Shown one piece after another: positions 15,682-24,132 of a DNA stretch of 64,000 nucleotides. The stretch lies in contig NZ_SMGK01000006.1 in assembly GCF_004339725.1 (NCBI RefSeq), forward strand, positions 62,001 through 126,000. Reading direction: 5' to 3'. Numbering within the stretch: the stretch's first letter is position 1; each line of letters begins with the position of its first letter. This stretch comes from Acidipila rosea (GTDB lineage: Bacteria; Acidobacteriota; Terriglobia; Terriglobales; Acidobacteriaceae). The notes under the pieces were generated by a model that saw only the letters and a program-made list of their open reading frames with translations, ran no database searches and was not told the origin of the DNA. The position numbers and the translations under genes are program-made.

Positions 15682-17382
15682 GTGAACCGGGCTTCCAGGA
15701 GATGGGTGGTTTGCCTGGTTCTACTGCTGGCGGCGGTGGTAAGGGCACAAACGAAAGAAGGCGTCGAAGGTCCTCGTCTCGTGGATATTACAGCGAAGAC
15801 GGGCATTCATTTCGAGCATCTTTCCGCGCCTGAAAAGAAGTATATTGTCGAATCGATGAGCGGCGGAGTGGCGCTGATTGACTACGATAACGATGGCTGG
15901 CCCGATATTTATTTCACAAATGCGCCCAGTGTACAGATGTCGCTTGCTGGCAAAAAGGCACGCGGTGCACTCTTCCACAACAATCATGACGGTACGTTTA
16001 CTGACGTGACGGAAAGGGCTGGCGTTGGAACGCCGTGCTGGGCGATGGGCGCTGTCGTTGGCGACTATAACAATGATGGACTACCGGATCTCCTGATTAC
16101 CTGTTTTGGGGGTGTAGTTCTCTACCGCAATAACGGCGACGGCACATTCACTGATGTAACCAAGGTCGCAGGTTTGGCGTCCGATTCAGGCTGGGCAACA
16201 GGCGCGGCATTTGGCGATTATGACGGTGACGGATGGACAGATCTGTTTGTATCGCATTATGTAGCGCTTGATCTGAAGGATCTACCCAGCTTTGGCTCCA
16301 CGAAAACATGTCAGTATCACGGTATATCTGTGCAGTGCGGTCCGCGGGGGTTGAAGGGTTCTCCCGACAATCTGTACCGCAATAACGGCGACGGTACATT
16401 CACAGATGTTTCGCACAAGGCTGGCGTCGATGACCCGAACAAGTATTTCGGGCTTACAGCTGTGTGGTCCGATCTCAACGGCGATGGGAAGCTTGATCTC
16501 TTTGTTGCGAACGATGGTGAGCCAAATTTTCTTTATCGCAACGATGGCGATGGGCACTTCACCGATGTTGCTTATGACGCGGGGGCTGCAGTAAGCCAGG
16601 ATGGGAATGAGCAGGCGAATATGGGAATTGCGCTCGGAGACTATCTTCATACGGGACACTTCTCAATCTTCATTTCTCATTTCAGCGAGGAATATGCGAC
16701 ATTGTTCCGCAATGAGGGAGGCCTGAACTTTACGGATGTCTCTTATGCAGCAGGCGTGGCGCGTGCGACAGAGCCTTACGTTGGCTGGGGCGACGCATTT
16801 TTCGACGTGGATAACGATGGATGGCCGGATCTGGTGCTTGTGAACGGGCATGTCTATCCACAAGTGGATACCAAAGAGATAGGAACGAAATATCGTGAGC
16901 CAAAGCTGCTCTTTCTGAACGAGCATAATGGCAGGTTTAGGGATATCAGCAAACAAGCAGGCCCCGCGATTCAGATTCCGCAGGTGAGCCGCGGGCTGGC
17001 AGTAGGAGACCTATTCAACGATGGGCACCTTGAGCTGGTGGTAGAGAACCTTGAAGGTGGACCGATGATCCTGCGGACGGAGGACGGAGCGAAGAACCAC
17101 TGGATAGGATTCTCACTGGAAGGTGCGAAGTCGAATCGGCTGGCATTGAACGCAAAGGTGAAGGTGACGGCGGGAGACCTTGTCCAGACCGACGAGATGC
17201 GCAGCGGTGGAAGCTATCTTTCCCAGAATGACTTGCGTTTGCATTTTGGGCTGGGAAGCCACACGACAGTGGACAAGGTGGAGGTGCTATGGCCCTCTGG
17301 AAAGCGGGAAGTCTTCCCCGGCCTAAAGGCCGATCATATCTTCGTGGTAAAAGAGGGCGCCGGGCTTGTGGTTGAGAGATAA
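15682..17382 (+). CDS. Secreted FG-GAP/VCBS-repeat protein with C-terminal ASPIC/UnbV domain
   Basis: A 566-residue CRTAC1-type protein. The GTG start abuts the TAG of the TPR gene. A signal peptide (ASRRWVVCLVLLLAAVVRAQ) leads to a seven-bladed propeller of FG-GAP repeats with calcium-binding loops: DYDNDGWPDIYF, DYNNDGLPDLLI, DYDGDGWTDLFV, DLNGDGKLDLFV and DVDNDGWPDLVL. The ASPIC/UnbV module lies near residues 480-555 (RLALNAKVKVTAGD, MRSGGSYLSQNDLRLHFGLG, VEVLWPSGKREVF). The combination of TPR protein and ASPIC/FG-GAP protein is recurrent in Acidobacteria; binding of glycans or matrix proteins is suspected but not established. It would require calcium for folding. Confidence 0.88.
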   Translation: MNRASRRWVVCLVLLLAAVVRAQTKEGVEGPRLVDITAKTGIHFEHLSAPEKKYIVESMSGGVALIDYDNDGWPDIYFTNAPSVQMSLAGKKARGALFHNNHDGTFTDVTERAGVGTPCWAMGAVVGDYNNDGLPDLLITCFGGVVLYRNNGDGTFTDVTKVAGLASDSGWATGAAFGDYDGDGWTDLFVSHYVALDLKDLPSFGSTKTCQYHGISVQCGPRGLKGSPDNLYRNNGDGTFTDVSHKAGVDDPNKYFGLTAVWSDLNGDGKLDLFVANDGEPNFLYRNDGDGHFTDVAYDAGAAVSQDGNEQANMGIALGDYLHTGHFSIFISHFSEEYATLFRNEGGLNFTDVSYAAGVARATEPYVGWGDAFFDVDNDGWPDLVLVNGHVYPQVDTKEIGTKYREPKLLFLNEHNGRFRDISKQAGPAIQIPQVSRGLAVGDLFNDGHLELVVENLEGGPMILRTEDGAKNHWIGFSLEGAKSNRLALNAKVKVTAGDLVQTDEMRSGGSYLSQNDLRLHFGLGSHTTVDKVEVLWPSGKREVFPGLKADHIFVVKEGAGLVVER

Positions 17383-17533
17383 CCATTATCCAAAAGATGG
17401 AGTTCGCGTGATCGATTGCCTATTCTTTAAAGCTGAATAAAGTCAGGATCCCGTAAGTAGCCCATGCACGTATACTGTCGGCTACCAGCCGTGCCTACAA
17501 ATATCGGGACGTTCCTGAAGAGAGGGAAGTAGC

Positions 17534-18622
17534 ATGACCGACAAGAAGCGAGCCGATTTGAATTCCGATGCGCCCGTCACGCTGAAGACTCTGGCTGCAC
17601 ACCTCAAGCTTGATCCAGCTACGGTGTCGGTCGTGCTGAATAATGTGCCCGGACGTTCCATCCCGGAATCGACGCGTGAGCGGATACGTGCCGCCGCGTT
17701 GAAGTTTGATTACCAGCCCAGCTTTGTAGCGCGCTCGCTGAGGAATCGCCGAACGATGGCTATCGGCATCCTGGTGCCAGTTCTTGCCGATGGATATCAC
17801 TCCGAAGTCATGAGCGGAATAGGGGACTACTTGCTGGAGCAAAACTACTTTTACTTCATCGCTCACCATAAACATCGTCAGGACCTGATTAATGAGTATC
17901 CGAAAATGCTGGTAAGCCGGGGTGCCGAAGGACTGATCGCGATCGATACTCTGCTTGACCATCGGCCTCCGGTCCCGGCCGTGGCAGTGGCGGGGCACAA
18001 GCATGTGAGTGGTGTGACAAACGTGGTGCTGGACCACTGCCGTGCAGCTGAGTTGGCGCTGCGCCACCTGTACAAGCTTGGCCATCGGCGGATAGCCTTC
18101 ATGCGGGGGCAACCTTATAGTTCTGATTCGGCCGACCGATGGAAGAGTACGGTGAAGGTAGCAGCCGAACTGGGGCTAGAAATACGCCCTGAACTGACGA
18201 TTCAACTAGACCGCGATCTCACATCCCCAGAGCTCGGGTATCCGGTAGTGCAGCAACTGCTGGCAAATCACCGGCGTTTTACGGCTCTTTTGGCGTTTAA
18301 TGATATGGCAGCGATCGGCGCAATCCGCGCACTGCACGATGCCCAATTGCGAGTTCCTGATGATGTTTCGGTAGTGGGGTTTGACGATATCTCAGCAGCC
18401 GCCTTCCAGATGCCGAGCCTCACGACCATCCAACAGCCCTTGCAGGAGATGGGCAGAATGGCGGCGGAGATATTGCTGAAGCGGATTGGCGGAACAGCGG
18501 AAGTGCCGGCAGAGGTCTCTGTGATGCCAAAGCTGATTGTGCGTGAGTCCACGAGTATAGCCCGCGGGACCACCGGCCTGGAGAATGCCCAGGGGCGTAA
18601 GATGACTTCTTCGGTGAAGTGA
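17534..18622 (+). CDS. LacI-family transcriptional regulator
   Basis: A 362-residue repressor-like protein. Residues 15-70 are the LacI helix-turn-helix and hinge (VTLKTLAAHLKLDPATVSVV, then RERIRAAALKFDYQPSFVAR). The second helix has TVSVVLNN in place of the usual 'TVSRALN', so one DNA-contacting Arg is replaced. Residues 75-345 form the periplasmic-binding-like ligand domain (MAIGILVPVLADGYHSEVMS, GHRRIAFMRGQPYSSDSADR, PDDVSVVGFDDI, and TTIQQPLQEMG). The ATG at 17534 follows AGAGGGAAG. Its likely ligands are sugars or nucleosides. It is 150 bp after the ASPIC gene and 30 bp before a VWFA gene on the same strand. Confidence 0.9.
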   Translation: MTDKKRADLNSDAPVTLKTLAAHLKLDPATVSVVLNNVPGRSIPESTRERIRAAALKFDYQPSFVARSLRNRRTMAIGILVPVLADGYHSEVMSGIGDYLLEQNYFYFIAHHKHRQDLINEYPKMLVSRGAEGLIAIDTLLDHRPPVPAVAVAGHKHVSGVTNVVLDHCRAAELALRHLYKLGHRRIAFMRGQPYSSDSADRWKSTVKVAAELGLEIRPELTIQLDRDLTSPELGYPVVQQLLANHRRFTALLAFNDMAAIGAIRALHDAQLRVPDDVSVVGFDDISAAAFQMPSLTTIQQPLQEMGRMAAEILLKRIGGTAEVPAEVSVMPKLIVRESTSIARGTTGLENAQGRKMTSSVK

Positions 18623-18652
18623 CGGAGTGAAATCGCTCCGAAAGGATGCGGA

Positions 18653-20251
18653 TTGAAAACCGGAGAGCAGTTGGCAAGAAGACGCCGGGGCAGGATTGGT
18701 GCATGGCTGATCTCTGCAGTTGTGGCACTGTTGGGAATCAGCCGGGCGCAGCCGCCGCAGTCATCGCCTCAAACCCTTCCCGTAGTCGAGGCTTCCGCGC
18801 GTGCCGTAACTCTTGATGTAGTCGTGACGAGCAAAGGTGGAGTGCCTGTCAATGGCCTGACGGCCAAGGATTTCAGCATCTTCGAAGATGGCATACCGCA
18901 GAAGATCGCTTCATTTGAGGCGGTGGATGTACACGGCGTAAAAACGGATTCAGGTGAAGCGCCGGCTACCGTGCTGGTACTCGATGAAATGAATACCCGC
19001 TTCACGGACGTTGTTTATGCAAGGGATGCACTCAAGAGGCTCTTTGCAGTAAACAATGCCCAACTTTATCAGCCCACGACACTTCTAGCATTGACGAATC
19101 AGGGCTTGATCACGATCTGTGGATATACGCGCGATGGGCATACGCTGGCCGAATCACTGCGCAAGCACCAATCGGCTTTGCCATACATGCTTAGCCAGGG
19201 ATTCTACGGAGCACTGGATAGGATTAGCCAAACACTCAATGCACTGGGGCAGATAGCATCTTCGACCCAGGGAACCCCAACCCATAAAACGATCGTGTGG
19301 GTTAGTTCAGGACTGCCCCTTTTATCAGAGCTGATGCTTCCGCCTCAGGATCAGGACAATCTCTTCCGCACGATCATGAGGTTGTCAGATCAGCTGATGC
19401 AGTCACGGGTAACGCTCTACACCGTTGATCCTCGGGGAACGAGGGGCGCTTTGGCCAACAACAATCGCTTCTTCAATGCCTACACAGGCGGCGCGATCAA
19501 TATGGGCGATGCAGCCATTGGTGATGTGGGGCTCCAGACCATTGCGGTACAGACCGGTGGCAAGGCACTCTTTGGCGATAACGATATTGATCACGCGGTA
19601 GCAGCTTCACTGGCAGATGCTGATGTCTATTACACCCTGCTCTACTATCCGACCAATAAAAACTTCAATAGCAGATATCGCAGGATCAGAGTCGCAGTAG
19701 ATCAGCCCGGAACGGCGGTGCTGACACGCACGGGATACTATGCCTTGCCATCGCCGGCAATAAGGACGCCCGCGGAAAATTTGCAAAGAGTCGATCTCGC
19801 TGTCGGGAATCCGCTTCCATACAACCAGCTTCATGTTGAAGTGAAGGATGCTTCCTTAACCAGAGATCCAGACACGGCCAGGGTAAATCTGCTAATTGCC
19901 AGTTCACAGCTCGTGTGGGTTCCTCAGCCGAACGGCAAACTGACCGCCACTCTTGATTTCGCGGCGGCTGACTTTTCTAAAGTAGGAAAGAGGATGCACG
20001 CGATACAGATGCGGCGCGCGATCACTTTATCCACCGGGCTTGGGCTGCGCCAGAAAGGTCACGTACTTGGAGTGCCCGTACAGCTGCCCTACAGCTTCTC
20101 TGGCGGACGGTTGCGCTTTGCGGTGGAGGATGAAGGCTCCGGGCTGATTGGAACTGCAGATGTAGAAGATCTGACGACTTTGCCGGTCAGGAAGGGAACT
20201 ACACCGAGTCTGAAGCATAGGCCCGGTAAAGGCGATCAGCCACCAAGTTGA
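18653..20251 (+). CDS. Secreted VWFA-related Acidobacterial domain protein 1
   Basis: A 532-residue protein of a family known mainly from Acidobacteria. The start is TTG preceded by AAAGGATG. A signal-anchor with a basic front (ARRRRGRIGAWLISAVVALL) leads to the N-terminal family strand block VTSKGGVPVNGLTAKDFSIF, EDGIPQKIASFEAV, then a VWA-like domain. The metal site is degenerate: the usual DxSxS is VLVLDEMNTRFTD. The family's later block appears as YYTLLYYPTNKNFNSRYRRI and VLTRTGYYAL, followed by an extra C-terminal domain of about 150 residues. Its 3' end overlaps the convergent gene at 20236 by 16 bp. Function unknown; binding or matrix roles are possible. Confidence 0.82.
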   Translation: MKTGEQLARRRRGRIGAWLISAVVALLGISRAQPPQSSPQTLPVVEASARAVTLDVVVTSKGGVPVNGLTAKDFSIFEDGIPQKIASFEAVDVHGVKTDSGEAPATVLVLDEMNTRFTDVVYARDALKRLFAVNNAQLYQPTTLLALTNQGLITICGYTRDGHTLAESLRKHQSALPYMLSQGFYGALDRISQTLNALGQIASSTQGTPTHKTIVWVSSGLPLLSELMLPPQDQDNLFRTIMRLSDQLMQSRVTLYTVDPRGTRGALANNNRFFNAYTGGAINMGDAAIGDVGLQTIAVQTGGKALFGDNDIDHAVAASLADADVYYTLLYYPTNKNFNSRYRRIRVAVDQPGTAVLTRTGYYALPSPAIRTPAENLQRVDLAVGNPLPYNQLHVEVKDASLTRDPDTARVNLLIASSQLVWVPQPNGKLTATLDFAAADFSKVGKRMHAIQMRRAITLSTGLGLRQKGHVLGVPVQLPYSFSGGRLRFAVEDEGSGLIGTADVEDLTTLPVRKGTTPSLKHRPGKGDQPPS

Positions 20252-20754
20252 TAAGCAAACGTAAAGCGTCCGATCTGAATGAGGCTGCGATCTGAGGGGG
20301 GCCAGATACGGAAGGATTCGATGCGAGTGATGGAACTATTGCGCACAGCATCGACACTGCCGAGTGGCTTGCCGGAGATGGCTTCATAGAACTTCACCGT
20401 AAGCGTGTCTTCATCTTTATGGGTCCAGCCGAGAATGTATTGTCCTGCGGGCAAATGGAAGTTCGCTATCTTAAGAGGCACCTGCGCCAGCAGATAGTGA
20501 GAGTATTTGCCTTCAGCTGAGTACCCGGCAGTGATGAGCACAACTCCTGCTACAAAACGCCCATTCCCGTTGGTGATTCCGGAAGCGGTTCGCAGTTCGG
20601 TTTCGATTCGCTCCTGCACGACCGGAGCTCGGGCTGGAATGATCGCTGCCAGTTCCGGTTCCGTGGCGGCGCGCCAGGCCGAGGGTTTGGTCTCCTGAGC
20701 AGCGATGCTACCCATTGAGCAGAGCAGCAGGAGCAGTGCAAATGCTCGCCTCAA
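20236..20754 (-). CDS. Small secreted protein of unknown function
   Basis: A 172-residue protein with a signal peptide (MRRAFALLLLLCSMGSIAAQ). After residue 25 it has PELAAIIPARAPVVQERIET and then a beta-rich region (GRFVAGVVLITAGYSAEGKY, HYLLAQVPLKIANFHLPAGQ, YILGWTHKDEDTLTVKFYEA) that resembles small lipocalin- or sortilin-like barrels only in a general way. I do not recognise the family. Its ATG overlaps the response regulator stop codon by 4 bp (ATGA), so it is translated as part of that operon. This is a striking partner for an orphan response regulator. Confidence 0.7.
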   Translation of the reverse strand: MRRAFALLLLLCSMGSIAAQETKPSAWRAATEPELAAIIPARAPVVQERIETELRTASGITNGNGRFVAGVVLITAGYSAEGKYSHYLLAQVPLKIANFHLPAGQYILGWTHKDEDTLTVKFYEAISGKPLGSVDAVRNSSITRIESFRIWPPSDRSLIQIGRFTFAYQLGG

Positions 20755-21392
20755 CGATTCACCTTAGGGTCGAGGTGGACAATTCCTCGTTGTAGCGCTG
20801 TGGTGGCTGCCTGGGTGCGATCAGCTACCCCCAGTTTGCTCAGGATGTTATTGATGTGGGTTTTGACCGTAGCCTCTGAGATGTGGAGAGTATTAGCAAT
20901 TTCCTTGTTGCTGCCGCCGGAGACGATGTGTCGCAATACATCCAGTTCGCGGGCCGTCAGTTCCGGACCACCCATGCGCTCGGCCAGTCGCTCTGCAACA
21001 AAGGCCGGAATGCGGGACTTGCCGGCGTGTACAGATCGGATCGCCTCCATCAACTCGTCAGTGTCTACGCCCTTAAGCAGGTAACCTCGCGCACCGGCCT
21101 GTAGCGCGCGATAGATATCCTCGTCCCCGTCGAAAGTCGTGAGCACGATCACCCGCGCAGCTGAATTTTCCTGGCGGATGAGACCGATCGCCTCGACTCC
21201 ACTCATCTTCGGTAGCCGAAGGTCCATCAGGGTCACGTCAGGCCTGAAGCGCCGGTAGAGTTCGATGGCCTGTAGTCCATCCGACGCTTCAGCTACTACA
21301 TTGATCTCATGAGTGGTCTTGAGGAGAGCGACCAGCCCCTGCCGGACTATATGGTGGTCATCGACCACCATGATGCGTATTGGTTCGCCCAT
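20751..21392 (-). CDS. NarL/FixJ-family response regulator
   Basis: A 213-residue two-component regulator. The receiver domain (residues 5-120) has acidic residues in MVVDDHHIVRQG, the phosphoacceptor Asp57 in VTLMDLRLPKMSG, Thr in VLTTFDGDEDI and Lys in GYLLKGVDTDEL. The LuxR-type helix-turn-helix (residues 145-205) shows LTARELDVLRHIVSGGSNKE and ISEATVKTHINNILSKLGV. The ATG at 21392 is chosen because GAGGAA precedes it by 7 bp; an upstream Met gives 13 extra residues without support. No histidine kinase is encoded nearby, so its partner is elsewhere. It overlaps the small secreted protein gene by 4 bp. Confidence 0.92.
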   Translation of the reverse strand: MGEPIRIMVVDDHHIVRQGLVALLKTTHEINVVAEASDGLQAIELYRRFRPDVTLMDLRLPKMSGVEAIGLIRQENSAARVIVLTTFDGDEDIYRALQAGARGYLLKGVDTDELMEAIRSVHAGKSRIPAFVAERLAERMGGPELTARELDVLRHIVSGGSNKEIANTLHISEATVKTHINNILSKLGVADRTQAATTALQRGIVHLDPKVNR

Positions 21393-21450
21393 TTGGATTC
21401 CTCGCTGGCTTCTTTGCCCAGGAGCATGCATTCATTCCTACTCGTGCTGC

Positions 21451-22926
21451 CTACGCGTCGAGCTTTTTAGCTACTAGTTCATTCAGTAGCGACGGGTTTG
21501 CCTGCCCCTTTGAAAGCTTCATCACCTGGCCAACAAAAAACGCGGCAACAGTCTTCTTGCCGGCTCGGTACTGTTCCACCTGCTTCGGGTTTCCGGCAAT
21601 CACTTCGTCTATCAATTTTTCGATGGCTGCAGGATCACTGATCTGCTGCGGCTTTTCGCGTTCGTACACGATGCCGAAGTCTTCGTTCCTTTCAAACGCC
21701 GTGTCGAAGAGTTGCTTGAGCTGCTTGCTGGAGAGCTTGCCCTCTTCAGCAAGATCCGCTGCCTGGGCAATGCCCTTCATGGTGATAGGCGACTGTTCGA
21801 GCTCAAGATTTGCGGCCTTGAGGCGCATTGTCAGTTCGCTCTGCACGAGATTAGCAACCCGTTTGGGGCTCTTTGCCGCTTTGGCTGCAGCTTCAAATTG
21901 ATCGGCAAAGGCTCGCGTCGCGGTCAGCGTCTGCGCATCCTGTGCGGTAATCTCGTACTCGGAAATCATGCGCTTGCGCCGCGCTTCAGGCAGCTCAGGC
22001 ATGTCCTGGAGGATTGCGGCCTGCTTATCGGCAGTGACGATAAGGGGCGGCAGGTCGGGCTCAGGAAAGTAGCGATAGTCGTGGGCCTGCTCCTTGGAGC
22101 GCATGGAATAGGTGCGGCCTTCATTGGCATTCCAGAGCCGGGTTTCCTGGACGACGCGGCCACCGCCTTCAATTACTTCCACCTGGCGCTCAATTTCGTA
22201 CTCGAGAGCGGCACGAATGAACCGGAAGCTGTTGACGTTTTTGACCTCGGCCTTCGTTCCAAACTTTTCCTGCCCGCGCGGACGTACGCTCACATTTGCA
22301 TCGCAGCGGAGGGAGCCTTCTTCCATATTGCAGTCGCTCACGCCCGTGTAGAGCAGGATTTCCTTGAGCTTGGTGAGATACTCATATGCCTCGTCAGGGG
22401 TGCGAATGTCTGGCTCGCTCACAATCTCAATCAAGGGTGTGCCGCAGCGGTTCAGATCAACGTAGGTGCGCGTAGCCGAGTCGGGAAAGCCATCGTGGAT
22501 GCTTTTGCCGGCGTCCTCTTCCATGTGCAGGCGCGTGATGCCGATACGCTTCTCCCCATTGGGGGTGTCGACATCAATCCATCCGTGTTCGGCGATGGGT
22601 TTGTCGAATTGCGAGATCTGATAGCCCTTGGGCAGGTCAGGGTAGAAGTAGTTCTTGCGCGCGAAGATAGAGCGCTCCCGTATCTCGCAATTGAGCGCTC
22701 TGGCTGCAAGCACGGCGAACTCAACGGCTCGCTTGTTGAGCACGGGGAGCGCTCCAGGCAGCCCAAGGCACACCGGGCAGACGAGGGTATTGGGTGGCGC
22801 TCCAAACTTATTGGAGCAGCCGCAGAAGGCCTTGGTCTGGGTGAGGAGCTGGACGTGGACTTCAAGCCCGATGACCGGCTCGTACTTCGCCAGCAGCTCT
22901 GGCGCTACGCTTGCAGTGGTTGACAT
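21451..22926 (-). CDS. gatB: Aspartyl/glutamyl-tRNA amidotransferase subunit B
   Basis: A 491-residue kinase-like subunit of GatCAB, which converts misacylated Glu-tRNA(Gln) and Asp-tRNA(Asn) to the correct aminoacyl-tRNAs. The signatures are YEPVIGLEVHVQL at the N-terminus, the zinc-binding region CGCSNKFGAPPNTLVCPVC, LGLPGALPVLN, KNYFYPDLPKGYQISQFD and DLNRCGTPLIEIVSEPD, with a C-terminal YqeY-like tail ending KLSKGQANPSLLNELVAKKL. The ATG at 22926 was chosen for family agreement; the longer frame adds 20 residues upstream. No strong ribosome site is visible. gatA and gatC are not in this window. Confidence 0.96.
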   Translation of the reverse strand: MSTTASVAPELLAKYEPVIGLEVHVQLLTQTKAFCGCSNKFGAPPNTLVCPVCLGLPGALPVLNKRAVEFAVLAARALNCEIRERSIFARKNYFYPDLPKGYQISQFDKPIAEHGWIDVDTPNGEKRIGITRLHMEEDAGKSIHDGFPDSATRTYVDLNRCGTPLIEIVSEPDIRTPDEAYEYLTKLKEILLYTGVSDCNMEEGSLRCDANVSVRPRGQEKFGTKAEVKNVNSFRFIRAALEYEIERQVEVIEGGGRVVQETRLWNANEGRTYSMRSKEQAHDYRYFPEPDLPPLIVTADKQAAILQDMPELPEARRKRMISEYEITAQDAQTLTATRAFADQFEAAAKAAKSPKRVANLVQSELTMRLKAANLELEQSPITMKGIAQAADLAEEGKLSSKQLKQLFDTAFERNEDFGIVYEREKPQQISDPAAIEKLIDEVIAGNPKQVEQYRAGKKTVAAFFVGQVMKLSKGQANPSLLNELVAKKLDA

Positions 22927-23082
22927 GACAAGGGTGATTCTAGCAGCGGGCGGGTGCGCTCTCCCACCCCTGCGCGCCAGAAACATGGGAGTATGAGCCG
23001 AAGATGCGCGCTCGCCTCTCGGCAGGCAGCACCATGCTGATAAACTGAGCTGTTTTGCGGTCTATATGCCGTAAGGAGAAGT

Positions 23083-24129
23083 ATGGCGGAGATGATGCAG
23101 GCGGTGGTAAAGGCCGAAGCTCGGGCTGGCGTGGAGATTCGCGAGGTGCCGATTCCAGCCTTCGGACCTCGGGATGTGCTCGTGAAAGTGGAAAGTGCGT
23201 CGGTGTGCGGAACAGACCTGCACATCTATAACTGGGATCAATGGGCGCAGGGTAGAATCAAGCCGCCGCTGGTCCCGGGCCACGAGTTCTGTGGCGTGGT
23301 TACCGCAGTCGGCAACGAGGTCACCGCTGTACGCGAGGGCGATTTTGTTTCTGCCGAGATGCATGTGGCCTGCGGGAAATGCCTGCAATGCCGCACAGGA
23401 CAGGCGCACATCTGCCAGTTCGTGAAGATCATCGGGGTGGATTCCGATGGGGCCTTTGCGGAGTATGTAACCATTCCGGAGACGAATATCTGGAAGCTCG
23501 ATCCGGCCCTTCCGCGCGAATATGCTTCCATTCTCGATCCGCTGGGCAATGCTGTGCATACAGTGCTGGCGGGTGACATTGCGGCAAAGACAGTGGCCGT
23601 TACAGGTTGCGGGCCCATTGGTCTGTTTTCCATAGCAGTAGCGCGGGCCTGTGGCGCTGCCGCCGTCTATGCCATAGAGGTCAACGAGCACCGCCGCGAG
23701 CTTGCCCGGAAGATGTCTGCCGATGCCGTGCTCAATCCTGCGGGAGATGATGTGGTTGGCTTTATTCACGAGCGCACCGCCGGACTGGGAGTGGATGTCG
23801 TCCTGGAGATGTCGGGCCATGCGGAGGGCATGCGCTTGGGGTTTGAGATCCTGCGCAGTGGGGGGCGCGTGTCGCTGCTGGGCATCCCGTCTCAACCGGT
23901 TGAGATTGATTTTGCGCGAGACATCATCTTCAAGGGCGCGGTGGTGCAGGGCATCAATGGCCGCAAGATGTATGAGACGTGGTATCAGATGGAAGCGCTG
24001 TTGAAAGCAGGGAAGCTGGATTTATCCCCGGTTATCACCCATAGGCTGCCGATGCACGAATTTGCGCGGGGGATGGAACTGCTCAGGGCCGGGGAGGCCA
24101 GCAAGATTCTGCTGACTCCCGGGGCCTGA
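23083..24129 (+). CDS. tdh: L-threonine 3-dehydrogenase
   Basis: A 348-residue zinc-dependent NAD enzyme oxidising L-threonine to 2-amino-3-ketobutyrate. Catalytic zinc ligands lie in SVCGTDLHIYNWDQWAQ and GHEFCG, the structural zinc site in CGKCLQCRTGQAHIC, and the Rossmann motif in GCGPIGLFSIAVARACGA. The DLHIYNWDQWAQ segment and VKIIGVDSDGAFAEYV are specific for Tdh rather than other medium-chain dehydrogenases. A GAAGGAGAAGT-like ribosome site (AAGGAG at 23071-23076) precedes the ATG. The partner kbl is not in this window. It is divergent from gatB and convergent with the Ig-like gene, whose stop is 3 bp away. Confidence 0.93.
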   Translation: MAEMMQAVVKAEARAGVEIREVPIPAFGPRDVLVKVESASVCGTDLHIYNWDQWAQGRIKPPLVPGHEFCGVVTAVGNEVTAVREGDFVSAEMHVACGKCLQCRTGQAHICQFVKIIGVDSDGAFAEYVTIPETNIWKLDPALPREYASILDPLGNAVHTVLAGDIAAKTVAVTGCGPIGLFSIAVARACGAAAVYAIEVNEHRRELARKMSADAVLNPAGDDVVGFIHERTAGLGVDVVLEMSGHAEGMRLGFEILRSGGRVSLLGIPSQPVEIDFARDIIFKGAVVQGINGRKMYETWYQMEALLKAGKLDLSPVITHRLPMHEFARGMELLRAGEASKILLTPGA

Positions 24130-24132
24130 AGT

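Noticed and set aside
21712-22923. 403-residue plus-strand frame opposite gatB
   Set aside because: Antisense to an unmistakable gatB; high GC genes often give such long shadows.
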